A DNA stretch of 33,480 nt from Nitrospirota bacterium (GTDB lineage Bacteria; Nitrospirota; Leptospirillia; Leptospirillales; Leptospirillaceae), in NCBI GenBank assembly GCA_021827365.1, contig JAKAWK010000012.1, positions 1-33,480 on the forward strand, read 5' to 3'. The notes below the pieces were generated by a model. That model was given only the letters and a program-made list of their open reading frames with translations. It was not told the origin of the DNA and did not search any database. Shown here in pieces: positions 25,417-33,480 of the stretch. Made by a program: the position numbers and the translations under genes. How positions within the stretch are numbered: the stretch's first letter is position 1; the number at the start of each line of letters is the position of its first letter.

Positions 25417-27278
25417 GCCCCATTGCCGGAGGCCCGTCGGCCTCCGCTTCCCCCATGACCCGGCTCTACCGTCTTCTGACTCCGGAGCACCGGAGGAAAC
25501 TTCTCGTCCTGGGTCTTCTGGTCTTTCTCTCAGGCTTTTTCGAGATTGCGGGAGTCGCCTCGATCATGCCCTTCATGGGAATGATCGTCGACCCCAGGCT
25601 CGCCCTTGAAAGCCGGTGGATCGCTCCGGTCCACCATTTCTTTCCTCTCCCTCCCCGGGAGTTCATGATCCTTATGGGAGGCATCGTCCTGGGAGTGCTC
25701 TTTCTCTCGAACCTCGTCTCGGCGCTGACCACCTGGAGCATCCTCCGCTTCTCCTTCACCGCCGGACGGGATCTGTCGAAGATGATGTTCGCCGTCTACC
25801 TGAACCATCCCTATCTCTTTTTTTTAAACCGCAACACCTCCGAGCTCGCCCAGAACACCCTCTTCGAGATCGGACGGCTCGTCAACAACATCCTCATCCC
25901 TTTTTTGACCGTCCTCTCCCGGGCGGTGATCGTCCTGTTCATTCTGGGTCTTCTTCTGGCGGTCAATCCCATGATCGCCCTCCTGTCGGGACTCGTCCTG
26001 GGGGGAGCCTACGGGGGGATCTTTCTCTTCGTGCGGCGGACCCTTTCGCGGACGGGGCTCGAGGTGTCGAAGGAGAATACCCGGAGGTTCCAGGTGGCCT
26101 CCGAGACATTTTCCGGGATCAAGGACATCAAGATCCTGGGCCGGGAACAAGCCTTCTTCGATCTCTTCGCCGTCCCCGTCGAACGCTATACCTATTTCCA
26201 GGCCAAAAGCCAGATGATCTCCCTTCTTCCCCGATATGCCATGGAGACCCTGGCCTTCGGCGGAATCATCGTGATCGTGATCGCCCTCCTCTCCATGGGG
26301 GGGAATCTCTCCACGACCCTTCCCCTCATCTCTCTTTACGCCCTGGCCGGCTATCGTCTCATGCCGAGCCTCCAGCAGATCTTTGCCAACTGGTCCCTGA
26401 TCCGGTTCAATCTTCCGGCCATCGACAAGGTGGTTTCCGACATCGAGTCCTTGCCTGGCCGGGAGACAGGGCCTCACAGCGGCCGGTGTTTTTCGATACC
26501 TTCGGTCCCCTCGAAGATTTCCCGGCCTCTTCCGCTTCGCCGGGAAATCCGTCTCTCGGAACTCTCCTTCTCCTATCCGGGCCGGGATGACCGGGTCCTC
26601 GACCGGGTGACCCTCTCCATTCCCGCCAACGCCTCGGTGGGGATCGTGGGATCCACCGGCTCCGGCAAGACCACTACCCTCGACATCCTCCTGGGCCTCC
26701 TCGAGCCCACCTCGGGGGAGCTCACTGTGGACGGGGTCGCTGTTACAGCTGAAAACCGGAGAAGGTGGCAGGCCTCACTGGGCTACGTCCCCCAGCAGAT
26801 CATGCTGGTCGACGACACCGTCAGGAACAACATCGCCTTCGGGATCCCCGAGGCCGAGATCGACATGGAGCGCGTCATCCGCGCGGCGAAGCTCGCCCAT
26901 CTCCACGACTTCATCCAAACCGAGCTGGCGGACGGCTATGACACCGGCATCGGGGAGAGGGGGGTGCGCCTCTCGGGCGGCCAGCGCCAGCGCATCGGGA
27001 TCGCCCGGGCCCTCTACCACGATCCGGCGGTTCTGGTGTTGGACGAAGCGACGAGCGCCCTCGACAATATGACCGAATCGGTCATCATGGAGGCCCTTTC
27101 GACCCTGTCGCGGCAAAAGACGATCCTCATGGTCGCCCACAGGCTTACCACCGTCCGGGACTGCGACATGATCGTCGTTCTCGAACGGGGGAGGATTGCC
27201 GACATCGGGACCTACGACGAGCTTCTGGATCGGGAGGGGCTTTTTGCCACCATGGTGCGGGGCGGGAGCGTGGCATGA
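25413..27278 (+). CDS. ABC transporter, fused membrane and ATPase domains (PglK/MsbA-like flippase)
   Basis: This is a half-transporter, working as a homodimer, that flips lipid-linked saccharides. A transmembrane domain of six helices spans ~30-320. The nucleotide-binding domain (~375-605) has Walker A GSTGSGKTT, Q-loop VPQQIML, signature LSGGQRQR, Walker B VLVLDEATSALD and H-loop AHRL. The EPS context and the PglK-like architecture suggest translocation of undecaprenyl-PP-linked repeats. No Wzx-type flippase is present in the window, and this protein could fill that role. ATG 25413 overlaps the wzc stop by ATGA; an alternative ATG at 25455 lies just before the basic LYRLLTPEHRRK segment. 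The length is 621 aa. Confidence 0.87.
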   Translation: MSPIAGGPSASASPMTRLYRLLTPEHRRKLLVLGLLVFLSGFFEIAGVASIMPFMGMIVDPRLALESRWIAPVHHFFPLPPREFMILMGGIVLGVLFLSNLVSALTTWSILRFSFTAGRDLSKMMFAVYLNHPYLFFLNRNTSELAQNTLFEIGRLVNNILIPFLTVLSRAVIVLFILGLLLAVNPMIALLSGLVLGGAYGGIFLFVRRTLSRTGLEVSKENTRRFQVASETFSGIKDIKILGREQAFFDLFAVPVERYTYFQAKSQMISLLPRYAMETLAFGGIIVIVIALLSMGGNLSTTLPLISLYALAGYRLMPSLQQIFANWSLIRFNLPAIDKVVSDIESLPGRETGPHSGRCFSIPSVPSKISRPLPLRREIRLSELSFSYPGRDDRVLDRVTLSIPANASVGIVGSTGSGKTTTLDILLGLLEPTSGELTVDGVAVTAENRRRWQASLGYVPQQIMLVDDTVRNNIAFGIPEAEIDMERVIRAAKLAHLHDFIQTELADGYDTGIGERGVRLSGGQRQRIGIARALYHDPAVLVLDEATSALDNMTESVIMEALSTLSRQKTILMVAHRLTTVRDCDMIVVLERGRIADIGTYDELLDREGLFATMVRGGSVA

Positions 27279-27354
27279 TCCGGATCTTCCTGAAAAAGCG
27301 GGGAGCCGCTCTCCCGGTTCTCCCTCCCCAATCCGGACGGAAAGGAGATTCTCT

Positions 27355-28422
27355 ATGAGCGGATCCACCGGTCTGTGGCCCCGGCGCGAAAGCGGCGCCC
27401 TTCCCGGGGACTCCCGGGAGGAGGAAGGAGAAGGTCGTCGGCCAATTTCTCCTGTCCTGGAGACGAAACGAGACTTCATCTCCCTGGTGGTTCCCTTCTA
27501 CAACGAGGGGGAAGGAGTCCGGTTTTTCACCGAGGCGATCGTGCCGATCATGGAACAGATTCCGGGAATCGGATTCGAAGTCGTCTGCGTCGACGACGGA
27601 AGCCGGGACAGGACGCTCGAACTCCTCCTGGGAGTGGCAGGGTCTGATTCCCGTTTCCGGGTGGTGGAGCTCTCTCGAAATTTCGGGAAGGAGGCGGCCC
27701 TGACCGCCGGGATCGATGCGGCCCGGGGAGATGCCATCATCCCCATCGATGCCGACCTCCAGGATCCTCCGGAACTGATTCCGGTCCTGATCGAGGAATG
27801 GCGAAAGGGGGCGGAGATGGTTCTGGCCTATCGCTCGGACCGAAGATCCGATACCTTCATGAAGCGCAAGACCGCCGAACTCTTCTACCGGATCCACAAC
27901 CAGCTTTCCAATGTGAAGGTTCCGGAAAATGTGGGAGATTTCCGGCTGATGGACCGGGTGGTCGTCGATTCGCTGAAGCAGCTTCCCGAGCGCCAGCGAT
28001 TCATGAAGGGGCTCTTCACATGGGTGGGCTTTAGGACGGTTTCGGTGAGCTATGTCCGGAAACCCCGGATCACGGGAACGACGAAGCTCTCCCCCTGGAA
28101 GCTCTGGAACTTTGCCCTGGAAGGAATCACGAGCTTCAGCACCGCTCCTCTTAGGATCTGGACCTACGTGGGAAGCATCGGAGCCCTGGCCGCCTTTTTC
28201 TACGGCTCCTTCATCGCGATCCGGACGATCGTCTTCGGGGTCGATGTGCCGGGTTACGCCTCCCTTCTGGTCTCCATCCTCTTTATCGGGAGTCTCCAGC
28301 TCATCAGTGTCGGGGTGCTCGGAGAATATATCGGCCGCATCTATATCGAGACCAAGCAGCGGCCGACCTATATCGTCAGAAAGGTCTACCAGAACCCCCA
28401 CGAGAGTCGGCGGCAGATGTGA
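27355..28422 (+). CDS. GtrB/DPM1-like GT2: polyprenyl-phosphate glycosyltransferase
   Basis: This enzyme makes a polyprenyl-phosphate-linked monosaccharide on the cytoplasmic face. The GT-A domain begins at ~40 (FISLVVPFYNEGEG). VDDGSRDRT, SRNFGKEAALTAGIDAARGD and IDADLQDPPE are the DPM1/GtrB hallmarks. Two C-terminal transmembrane helices (~270-330, AAFFYGSFIAIRTIVFG and ISVGVLGEYIGRIY) complete a GtrB-type protein. A ~40-residue charged, Gly/Arg/Glu-rich N-terminal extension is unusual. ATG 27355 has AAAGGAG about 7 bp upstream, which decides the start; the frame is open to 27196. The neighbouring PIG-V-like GT-C gene probably uses the lipid-linked sugar made here. Confidence 0.87.
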   Translation: MSGSTGLWPRRESGALPGDSREEEGEGRRPISPVLETKRDFISLVVPFYNEGEGVRFFTEAIVPIMEQIPGIGFEVVCVDDGSRDRTLELLLGVAGSDSRFRVVELSRNFGKEAALTAGIDAARGDAIIPIDADLQDPPELIPVLIEEWRKGAEMVLAYRSDRRSDTFMKRKTAELFYRIHNQLSNVKVPENVGDFRLMDRVVVDSLKQLPERQRFMKGLFTWVGFRTVSVSYVRKPRITGTTKLSPWKLWNFALEGITSFSTAPLRIWTYVGSIGALAAFFYGSFIAIRTIVFGVDVPGYASLLVSILFIGSLQLISVGVLGEYIGRIYIETKQRPTYIVRKVYQNPHESRRQM

Positions 28423-28555
28423 CCGGTCCGTCCCCGGTGGCTTTTTCCCCTTCTCCGTCGGTCCGATCCCCCAAAATCGCCATGGAATCTCCCTCCTTTC
28501 CCGTTCGTATTCACCCCTCGGGACGGAGGGACGAAATCAACGAGGAGTCTCTCTG

Positions 28556-29818
28556 ATGTCATCGACCGAAACCGTTTCCTCACCTGTCTCCTTTCGGGAA
28601 CTCCTCCGGAAATATGACGGGATCCTTTACCCGGCCTTTCTCTATGCCGTGGCGATGGTGATCATCTTCTCCGGAATCTGGGTCGGAAAGAACTATGTCG
28701 CCCGGGGGTGGGAGTACGTCTCCTCCGATACGACCCAGGTCCTGGCCACGATGTGGGACGCGAAGAGGCTGACGAGCATCGCCACCGAGGGATATTCCTG
28801 GAACGGGGATCCCCACAAGATCCAGAATATCGCCTACTTCCCCCTCTATGCCGTTGTGGAGAAGATTCTGGGAGTGGTTTTCCCTCTCTCGAATCCCCTG
28901 ACCCTCCTGGCTCCGGCCGTTCTTTTCGGACTTGTCTCCGCGTGGGCCTTCTATCGTCTGGCCGGGCGCCTTCTGGGCGAGAATCCGGCCCGGGTCGCTC
29001 TTGCCGCCTATCTCTTCTATCCGGGAAATGTCTTCTTTGTGAGGGCCTACCCCGTCTCTCTCATGAACCTTCTGGTTATTCTGACCCTTCTGGCCCTGAT
29101 CGAGGGGAAGATCTGGAAGGCGGCCCTGTGGAGCGGAATCGGATCCGCCGCCGGGCCTCTCATGGTCTTCTTGAGCCTGACAGTCGTGATCAAATGGGCC
29201 GCGGACCAGTGGAACTCCCTAAAACCCGCCGCCGGATCGATGGTTTCGAAACTTGCGGGCCGGCTTCCCCTGGGTGGCGTCTTTTTTCTGGTGGCCTTTT
29301 CGGGCTTCGTCTCTTTTCTCCTCTACCAGGTCGTGGCCTTTCACGACCCGTTGGCCTTCATCAGGGTCCAGGAAGCCTGGGAAAAATCCGGAAGCCTCAT
29401 CCAGAGGATTTACAACTTTTTCTTCCTGAAGAACATGGTGGCCCAGCATCATCCGACTCACTTCGTCCAGGCGATCACCCACGGCAATCTCAAGCATATG
29501 GACATGCATGTCCATTATCTGATCAACCTCTTCATGCTGGTGGTCTTCGCCGGGCTTCTCTGGCTCCAGCGCAAGGCCGTCCCCTGGTACCTCACCCTCT
29601 TCGCGCTCCTTTTTCTGGGAGGATACTGGTGGTTCATGGCGAGCGTGAGCGGGATCAAGGCGACGGTCCGGCTGATCTATCCGGTCATTCCGGCCTTTCT
29701 GGGGGTCGGAGTCCTTCAGGAGCGCCATCCCGAGCTTGCCCGCGTCTCGGTCATCCTTTTCGCCGCTCTTTCCTTTCTGGAGTCGGAGCTCATGATGGAG
29801 GGATTCTGGGTGATCTAG
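28556..29818 (+). CDS. PIG-V-like GT-C family glycosyltransferase (polytopic membrane protein)
   Basis: This is a membrane protein with about nine to ten helices in 420 aa. The first periplasmic loop holds WDAKRLTSIATEGYSWNG followed by AYFPLYAVVEKILG. This resembles the WDxxWYxxIAxxGY...FPLYP pattern of PIG-V-type mannosyltransferases. Such GT-C enzymes take sugars from polyprenyl phosphate on the outer face, which fits the GtrB-like neighbour. ATG 28556 has GAGGAG 8 bp upstream, and the frame is open upstream to 28052 only as an overlap with the previous gene. The 133-bp gap before it has no σ54 motif or terminator. The acceptor (polymer side-branch, lipid or protein) is unknown. An AAGGAG/CTCCTT dyad lies just after the stop, without a T-tract. 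Confidence 0.75.
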   Translation: MSSTETVSSPVSFRELLRKYDGILYPAFLYAVAMVIIFSGIWVGKNYVARGWEYVSSDTTQVLATMWDAKRLTSIATEGYSWNGDPHKIQNIAYFPLYAVVEKILGVVFPLSNPLTLLAPAVLFGLVSAWAFYRLAGRLLGENPARVALAAYLFYPGNVFFVRAYPVSLMNLLVILTLLALIEGKIWKAALWSGIGSAAGPLMVFLSLTVVIKWAADQWNSLKPAAGSMVSKLAGRLPLGGVFFLVAFSGFVSFLLYQVVAFHDPLAFIRVQEAWEKSGSLIQRIYNFFFLKNMVAQHHPTHFVQAITHGNLKHMDMHVHYLINLFMLVVFAGLLWLQRKAVPWYLTLFALLFLGGYWWFMASVSGIKATVRLIYPVIPAFLGVGVLQERHPELARVSVILFAALSFLESELMMEGFWVI

Positions 29819-30068
29819 GAGAAGGAGTCCTCCTTAGGGAGGGGCCCGGTTTCATCCGATCCTCGTTTTCTCTTTCCCCCTCCCCGTCCATGTTTGTCCG
29901 GGGTGACAAGGCGATTCGGGACAGATAATTCTCTTCATTTTTTTTCAACCCTTTGTTTCATGGGTCGATTCAAGGGCCTAAATATCATTATCTGATAGGG
30001 ATCCCGGAAAAGAATTTTTATCCCCCCGGAGCTCCATTGTTCGCCCTACTCCTGAAAGTGTAAAAAAA

Positions 30069-30087
30069 TCTGACAGGTCTTCTGACA
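30069..30087. repeat. Direct repeat TCTGACA x2 (12-bp period), possible activator site
   Basis: TCTGACA occurs at 30069-30075 and again at 30081-30087, close to one helical turn apart. It is ~115-130 bp upstream of the σ54-type promoter at 30201. It lies in the gene-free stretch 29819-30275, which otherwise holds only the terminator and that promoter; I see no gene there. A regulatory role is speculative. Confidence 0.2.
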
Positions 30088-30135
30088 AGTGAGAAAAACC
30101 AGATCTTTCCTTAAATCCTCGAAGGGGTCATATTC

Positions 30136-30161
30136 ACAGATCCTCGCGATCTGTTTTTTTT
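30136..30161 (+). terminator. Intrinsic (Rho-independent) terminator
   Basis: ACAGATC (30136-30142) pairs perfectly with GATCTGT (30148-30154) around a 5-nt loop, followed by an uninterrupted T-run to 30161. It closes the long upstream transcription unit ~320 bp after the GT-C gene and insulates the galU/exosortase unit. Confidence 0.85.
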
Positions 30162-30200
30162 CCGGGGTTTCCTCTGATAATCCTTTTGGGGAAGAATTTC

Positions 30201-30216
30201 TGGCAAATTTCTTGCT
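30201..30216 (+). promoter_or_regulatory. σ54 (-24/-12) promoter P5
   Basis: TGGCAA-ATTTC-TTGCT has GG at 30202-30203 and GC at 30214-30215, 12 bp apart. The predicted start of transcription is near 30227, 49 bp before galU. It lies just after an intrinsic terminator, so it must be the start of a new unit: galU, exosortase, epsI and prsR. Confidence 0.8.
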
Positions 30217-30275
30217 TGATATAGACCGGGTAATTCTAGACCTGAGATCGGTTGATCTTTAACCCCGGAGGTTCC

Positions 30276-31202
30276 ATGCATCCTGTCGTCCGAAAGGCCG
30301 TCTTTCCCCTGGCGGGCCACGGCACCCGCTTTCTTCCCATGACCAAGAGCTCCCCCAAGGAGATGCTTCCGGTCATCGACAAGCCGGTCGTCCAATACGT
30401 GGTTGAAGAAGCCGTCGAGGCGGGGATCGAGCAGATGGTCATGGTGACCGGCCGGGGAAAAAGGGCGATCGAGGACCACTTCGACATCTCCTACGAGCTC
30501 GAGGATGTCCTCAAGAAGAAGAACAAGCAGGGCCTGCTCTCCGAACTCCAGCGGATCTCTAATCTGGCCCAGATCCTCTATCTTCGGCAGAAGGAGGCCC
30601 TGGGGCTCGGACATGCCGTCCTCTGTGCGGAGCTTGCGGTGGGAGACGAGCCCTTCGCCGTGGCCCTGGGAGATGAAATCCTCGACGGACCCAAAAGCGG
30701 GCTCTCCCAGCTCATGGAGGCCTATCGGAAGCTCGGTTCCCCGATCATCGGGATGCAGCGGGTGCCGCTCTCCGAGGTGAGCCACTACGGGATCGTGGCC
30801 GGAACCGAGATCAGAAAGGGACTCTTCCGGGTCGACCGTCTCGTCGAGAAGCCCCGGCTCGAGGATGCCCCGTCGGATTTCGCCATCATCGGGCGCTACA
30901 TCCTGACCCCTGACCTCTTTGAGATTTTAAGGACCCAGCCCCCCGGTGTGGGAGGGGAGATCCAGCTCACTGACGCCTTGAATACCCTGGCGGAACGGCG
31001 TCCCGTTTACGCCCTCGAGATCGCGGGAGACCGCTTCGACACGGGGGACAAGATGGGGTTTCTGAAGGCGACCGTCCGGTTCGCCCTCAAGCGTCCGGAT
31101 CTCTCGGAGGAGTTCTTCCACTTCCTCCGGGAGACGCTTGCGCGGGAGACGTCAAACCAATCCTCCGAGGGAGCCCATGCGGTCCGTCCTTTCCAGGGAT
31201 AG
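30276..31202 (+). CDS. galU: UTP-glucose-1-phosphate uridylyltransferase
   Basis: The enzyme makes UDP-glucose from UTP and glucose-1-phosphate, a precursor for the glycosyltransferases of the locus. The N-terminal nucleotide-binding signature AGHGTRFLPMTKSSPKEMLP lies at ~11-30. KPVVQYVVEEAVEAGIEQ, ALGDEILDG, RLVEKP and IAGDRFDTGDKMGF follow, as in GalU. The length is 308 aa. ATG 30276 with CGGAGG 4 bp upstream is chosen over an in-frame start at 30252. It is the first gene behind the σ54-type promoter P5. Its last 26 bp overlap the exosortase start, so the two are likely translationally coupled. Confidence 0.92.
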   Translation: MHPVVRKAVFPLAGHGTRFLPMTKSSPKEMLPVIDKPVVQYVVEEAVEAGIEQMVMVTGRGKRAIEDHFDISYELEDVLKKKNKQGLLSELQRISNLAQILYLRQKEALGLGHAVLCAELAVGDEPFAVALGDEILDGPKSGLSQLMEAYRKLGSPIIGMQRVPLSEVSHYGIVAGTEIRKGLFRVDRLVEKPRLEDAPSDFAIIGRYILTPDLFEILRTQPPGVGGEIQLTDALNTLAERRPVYALEIAGDRFDTGDKMGFLKATVRFALKRPDLSEEFFHFLRETLARETSNQSSEGAHAVRPFQG

Positions 31203-32022
31203 CCTCTTCTTCTTTCTGGCGGTGATTTCTGCGCTCCTTCTCTCCTGGGACAATCTGAGGAAGCTTGCCTCCGACTGGATGACCCTTCCCGCCTATTCCC
31301 ACGGGATCCTCGTACCGCTCGTCTTCGTTCTCCTGGTCTACCTTGACCGGAACCGCCTTCCCGCCCCGGGCGATCGACCCTCCCTGTGGGGGCTCGGATT
31401 GACGGGTCTGGGAGTTTTGTTTCTCGTGGTTGGGCGTCTCTCGGGCCTATTCTTCGTGGAACAGGTCTCGATCCTCTTTCTGATCGCGGGGATCGTGGCG
31501 GGATACTGGGGGCTGGGAACCCTTAAAAGGCTTCGCTTCCCGATCCTCTATCTTCTCTTCATGATCCCCCTCCCCTATATCCTCTTCAACGCCCTGGCGG
31601 TGCCGCTCCAGGGGATCGCCGCCAAGGGAGCCTCGACGGTTCTCTCGGGGATCGGTATCCCGGTCTTCCGGGAGGGGAACATCATCCATCTTCCGCACAT
31701 TTCCCTGGGGGTGGTGAAGGCCTGCAGCGGGATCCAGTCGCTGGTCTCCCTTCTTGCCATCTCGGTCCTGGTGGCGAAGCTCTCCGGAACCGGGGGGATT
31801 CTGGGGGTCCTCCTGGCGCTCTCCGCGATCCCTGTGGCTGTTTTTGCCAACATGCTCAGAATTGCCGGAGTCGGGATCCTGGGCTCCTGGAACCCGAAGC
31901 TTGCCGAAGGCTTTTTCCATCTCTTTTCAGGCTGGGTGGTCTTCCTCTTCGCCTTCCTCGTCCTGATGGGGCTTGCCCGCCTCATCCAGAGCGTCAAAAG
32001 GAGGGTCCCCCATGTCGCCTAG
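31177..32022 (+). CDS. Exosortase (EpsH/Xrt family membrane transpeptidase)
   Basis: This is a polytopic inner-membrane cysteine protease-transpeptidase, 281 aa with about eight helices. Exosortases cleave PEP-CTERM-like C-terminal signals of exported proteins, usually in EPS loci. The catalytic triad is visible: C183 in VVKACSGIQSL, R228 in FANMLRIAGVG and H248 in GFFHLFSGW. YSHGILVPLVF near the N-terminus is also conserved. Q instead of R after CSGI differs from the exosortase-A pattern I recall, so the subtype is left open. ATG 31177 has GAGGGAG just upstream and begins inside the end of galU. The next gene starts within its last 11 bp, so EpsI is coupled to it. Confidence 0.9.
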   Translation: MRSVLSRDSLFFFLAVISALLLSWDNLRKLASDWMTLPAYSHGILVPLVFVLLVYLDRNRLPAPGDRPSLWGLGLTGLGVLFLVVGRLSGLFFVEQVSILFLIAGIVAGYWGLGTLKRLRFPILYLLFMIPLPYILFNALAVPLQGIAAKGASTVLSGIGIPVFREGNIIHLPHISLGVVKACSGIQSLVSLLAISVLVAKLSGTGGILGVLLALSAIPVAVFANMLRIAGVGILGSWNPKLAEGFFHLFSGWVVFLFAFLVLMGLARLIQSVKRRVPHVA

Positions 32023-32721
32023 AACCCTCACCATGCTGCTCTCGATTCTCCTGATGGGAGCGGGGTTCGCCTGGCTCCAGAAAGACGGCGCTCCCGGCAG
32101 GATCCCCTCCCATCTTCCCCTTTCGGACTTTCCCGTGGCGGTGGGGAACTGGACGGGGGTCCGCCTTCCGATCGACAAGAAGACCGCAGAAATCCTCAAT
32201 GCCGACGGGACGGCCTCGATCCTTTTTCGGAAGACCGATGCCGGGATAGGGGGTCCGGAGATCCTCTTCTTCGGGGTCTACTACGACCGGCAGACCCCCG
32301 AGAAGAACATCCACTCTCCGGAGAACTGCCTTCCGAGCTCCGGATGGGCGGTCATAAAGCGCCGGACCGTCTCCCTCTCCCTCGTTTCCGGGGGTCCTCC
32401 GGTCTCGGCCTCCTACGACGTCATCCAGAAGGGGCTTGAGCGCCAGCTCGTCCTCTACTGGTACCAGGAGAGGGGGCGGACCTTTTCAAACGACTATCTC
32501 GGCCGCTACTATATGATCCGGGACGCGCTCCTCATGCGCCGGACCGACGGGGCCATGGTCCGGGTCTCCATGCCGATCGCGACAACCCCGGAGGGGGCGC
32601 TGACCCAGGAGGTCGCCTTTCTCCGGACCCTCTCCCCCCTTCTCTCCCGGTACATTCCAGGGAAAGAAGGCGAGTCTCCTGTGGCCCTGAAAGGCTCCAC
32701 ATCCTTTGCGGAGGTCCTCCG

Positions 32722-32725
<4 letters not shown>
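32012..32725 (+). CDS. epsI: EpsI family exosortase-associated protein (DUF3485)
   Basis: EpsI-domain proteins accompany or are fused to exosortases and are needed for EPS production in methylotrophs. Their biochemical role is not settled. An N-terminal transmembrane helix or signal (~5-22) places the body in the periplasm. The family signature [12 protein letters not shown] (101-112, with H101 and C106) is present, as are FFGVYYDRQ and [11 protein letters not shown]. The length of 237 aa is typical. ATG 32012 has AAAAGGAGGG about 8 bp upstream, and overlaps the exosortase stop by 11 bp. Its stop overlaps the TTG start of the regulator (TTGA). Confidence 0.9.

Positions 32726-33480
<755 letters not shown>

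Noticed and set aside
27301-27315. GGGAG/CTCCC hairpin between the ABC transporter and the GtrB-like gene as terminator
   Set aside because: Only five pairs, no T-run, and the next gene has no promoter of its own, so read-through is expected.
29822-29835. AAGGAG-TC-CTCCTT dyad after the GT-C gene as terminator
   Set aside because: The loop is too short without losing stem pairs, and no T-run follows; the strong terminator is at 30136.

Overview
The window is almost entirely one exopolysaccharide (EPS) biosynthesis and export locus, with every gene on the + strand. It ends with an exosortase / EpsI / PrsR-type regulator module. Outer-membrane export, a β-barrel protein, an exosortase and a Wzc-type kinase point to a Gram-negative, biofilm-forming bacterium. 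The core is GC-rich (40 of 60 bases in 12301-12360). I suspect a deep-branching lineage such as Nitrospirota (Leptospirillum-like), but nothing here proves taxonomy. Layout: (A) 1-6.4 kb is a mosaic, partly AT-rich accessory end (9 G/C of 60 bases in 4021-4080). It holds an IS21-like terminus that beheads a methyltransferase gene, two paralogous GT2 glycosyltransferases, a WbsX/GH99-like protein and a membrane-anchored DUF4091/GH123-like protein. (B) 6.5-10.7 kb holds an outer-membrane β-barrel protein with a long Pro/Gly/Ser/Asn linker and two GT4 glycosyltransferases. (C) 10.8-21.1 kb is a tightly overlapped operon: deacetylase, an ATP-grasp/LMW tyrosine phosphatase fusion, O-antigen ligase/polymerase, a chimeric GT4-fragment/deacetylase, GT4, membrane GT2, a third deacetylase and a degenerate alkaline-phosphatase-superfamily protein. 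(D) 21.2-29.8 kb holds Wza-type export protein, EpsB-type sugar transferase, Wzc-type co-polymerase/tyrosine kinase, ABC flippase, GtrB-like GT2 and a PIG-V-like GT-C. (E) A 457-bp gap with a clear intrinsic terminator leads to galU, exosortase, epsI and the truncated σ54-activator gene prsR. How the parts work together (inference from families): GalU makes UDP-glucose. EpsB starts the lipid-linked unit on undecaprenyl phosphate, the GT4/GT2 enzymes extend it and NodB-type deacetylases modify it. The ABC transporter flips it, the ligase/polymerase joins units, and Wzc with Wza controls length and exports the chain. The fused phosphatase is the natural antagonist of the Wzc kinase. GtrB plus the GT-C enzyme would add a periplasmic side-branch. 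The main observation is regulatory. Each of the five transcription units starts with a sequence matching the σ54 -24/-12 promoter (GG and GC 12 bp apart), at 884, 6478, 10715, 21155 and 30201. The last gene encodes a receiver plus GAFTGA-containing σ54 activator. The whole locus therefore looks like a self-contained PrsR/RpoN regulon. No PEP-CTERM-type exosortase substrate was found in the window.
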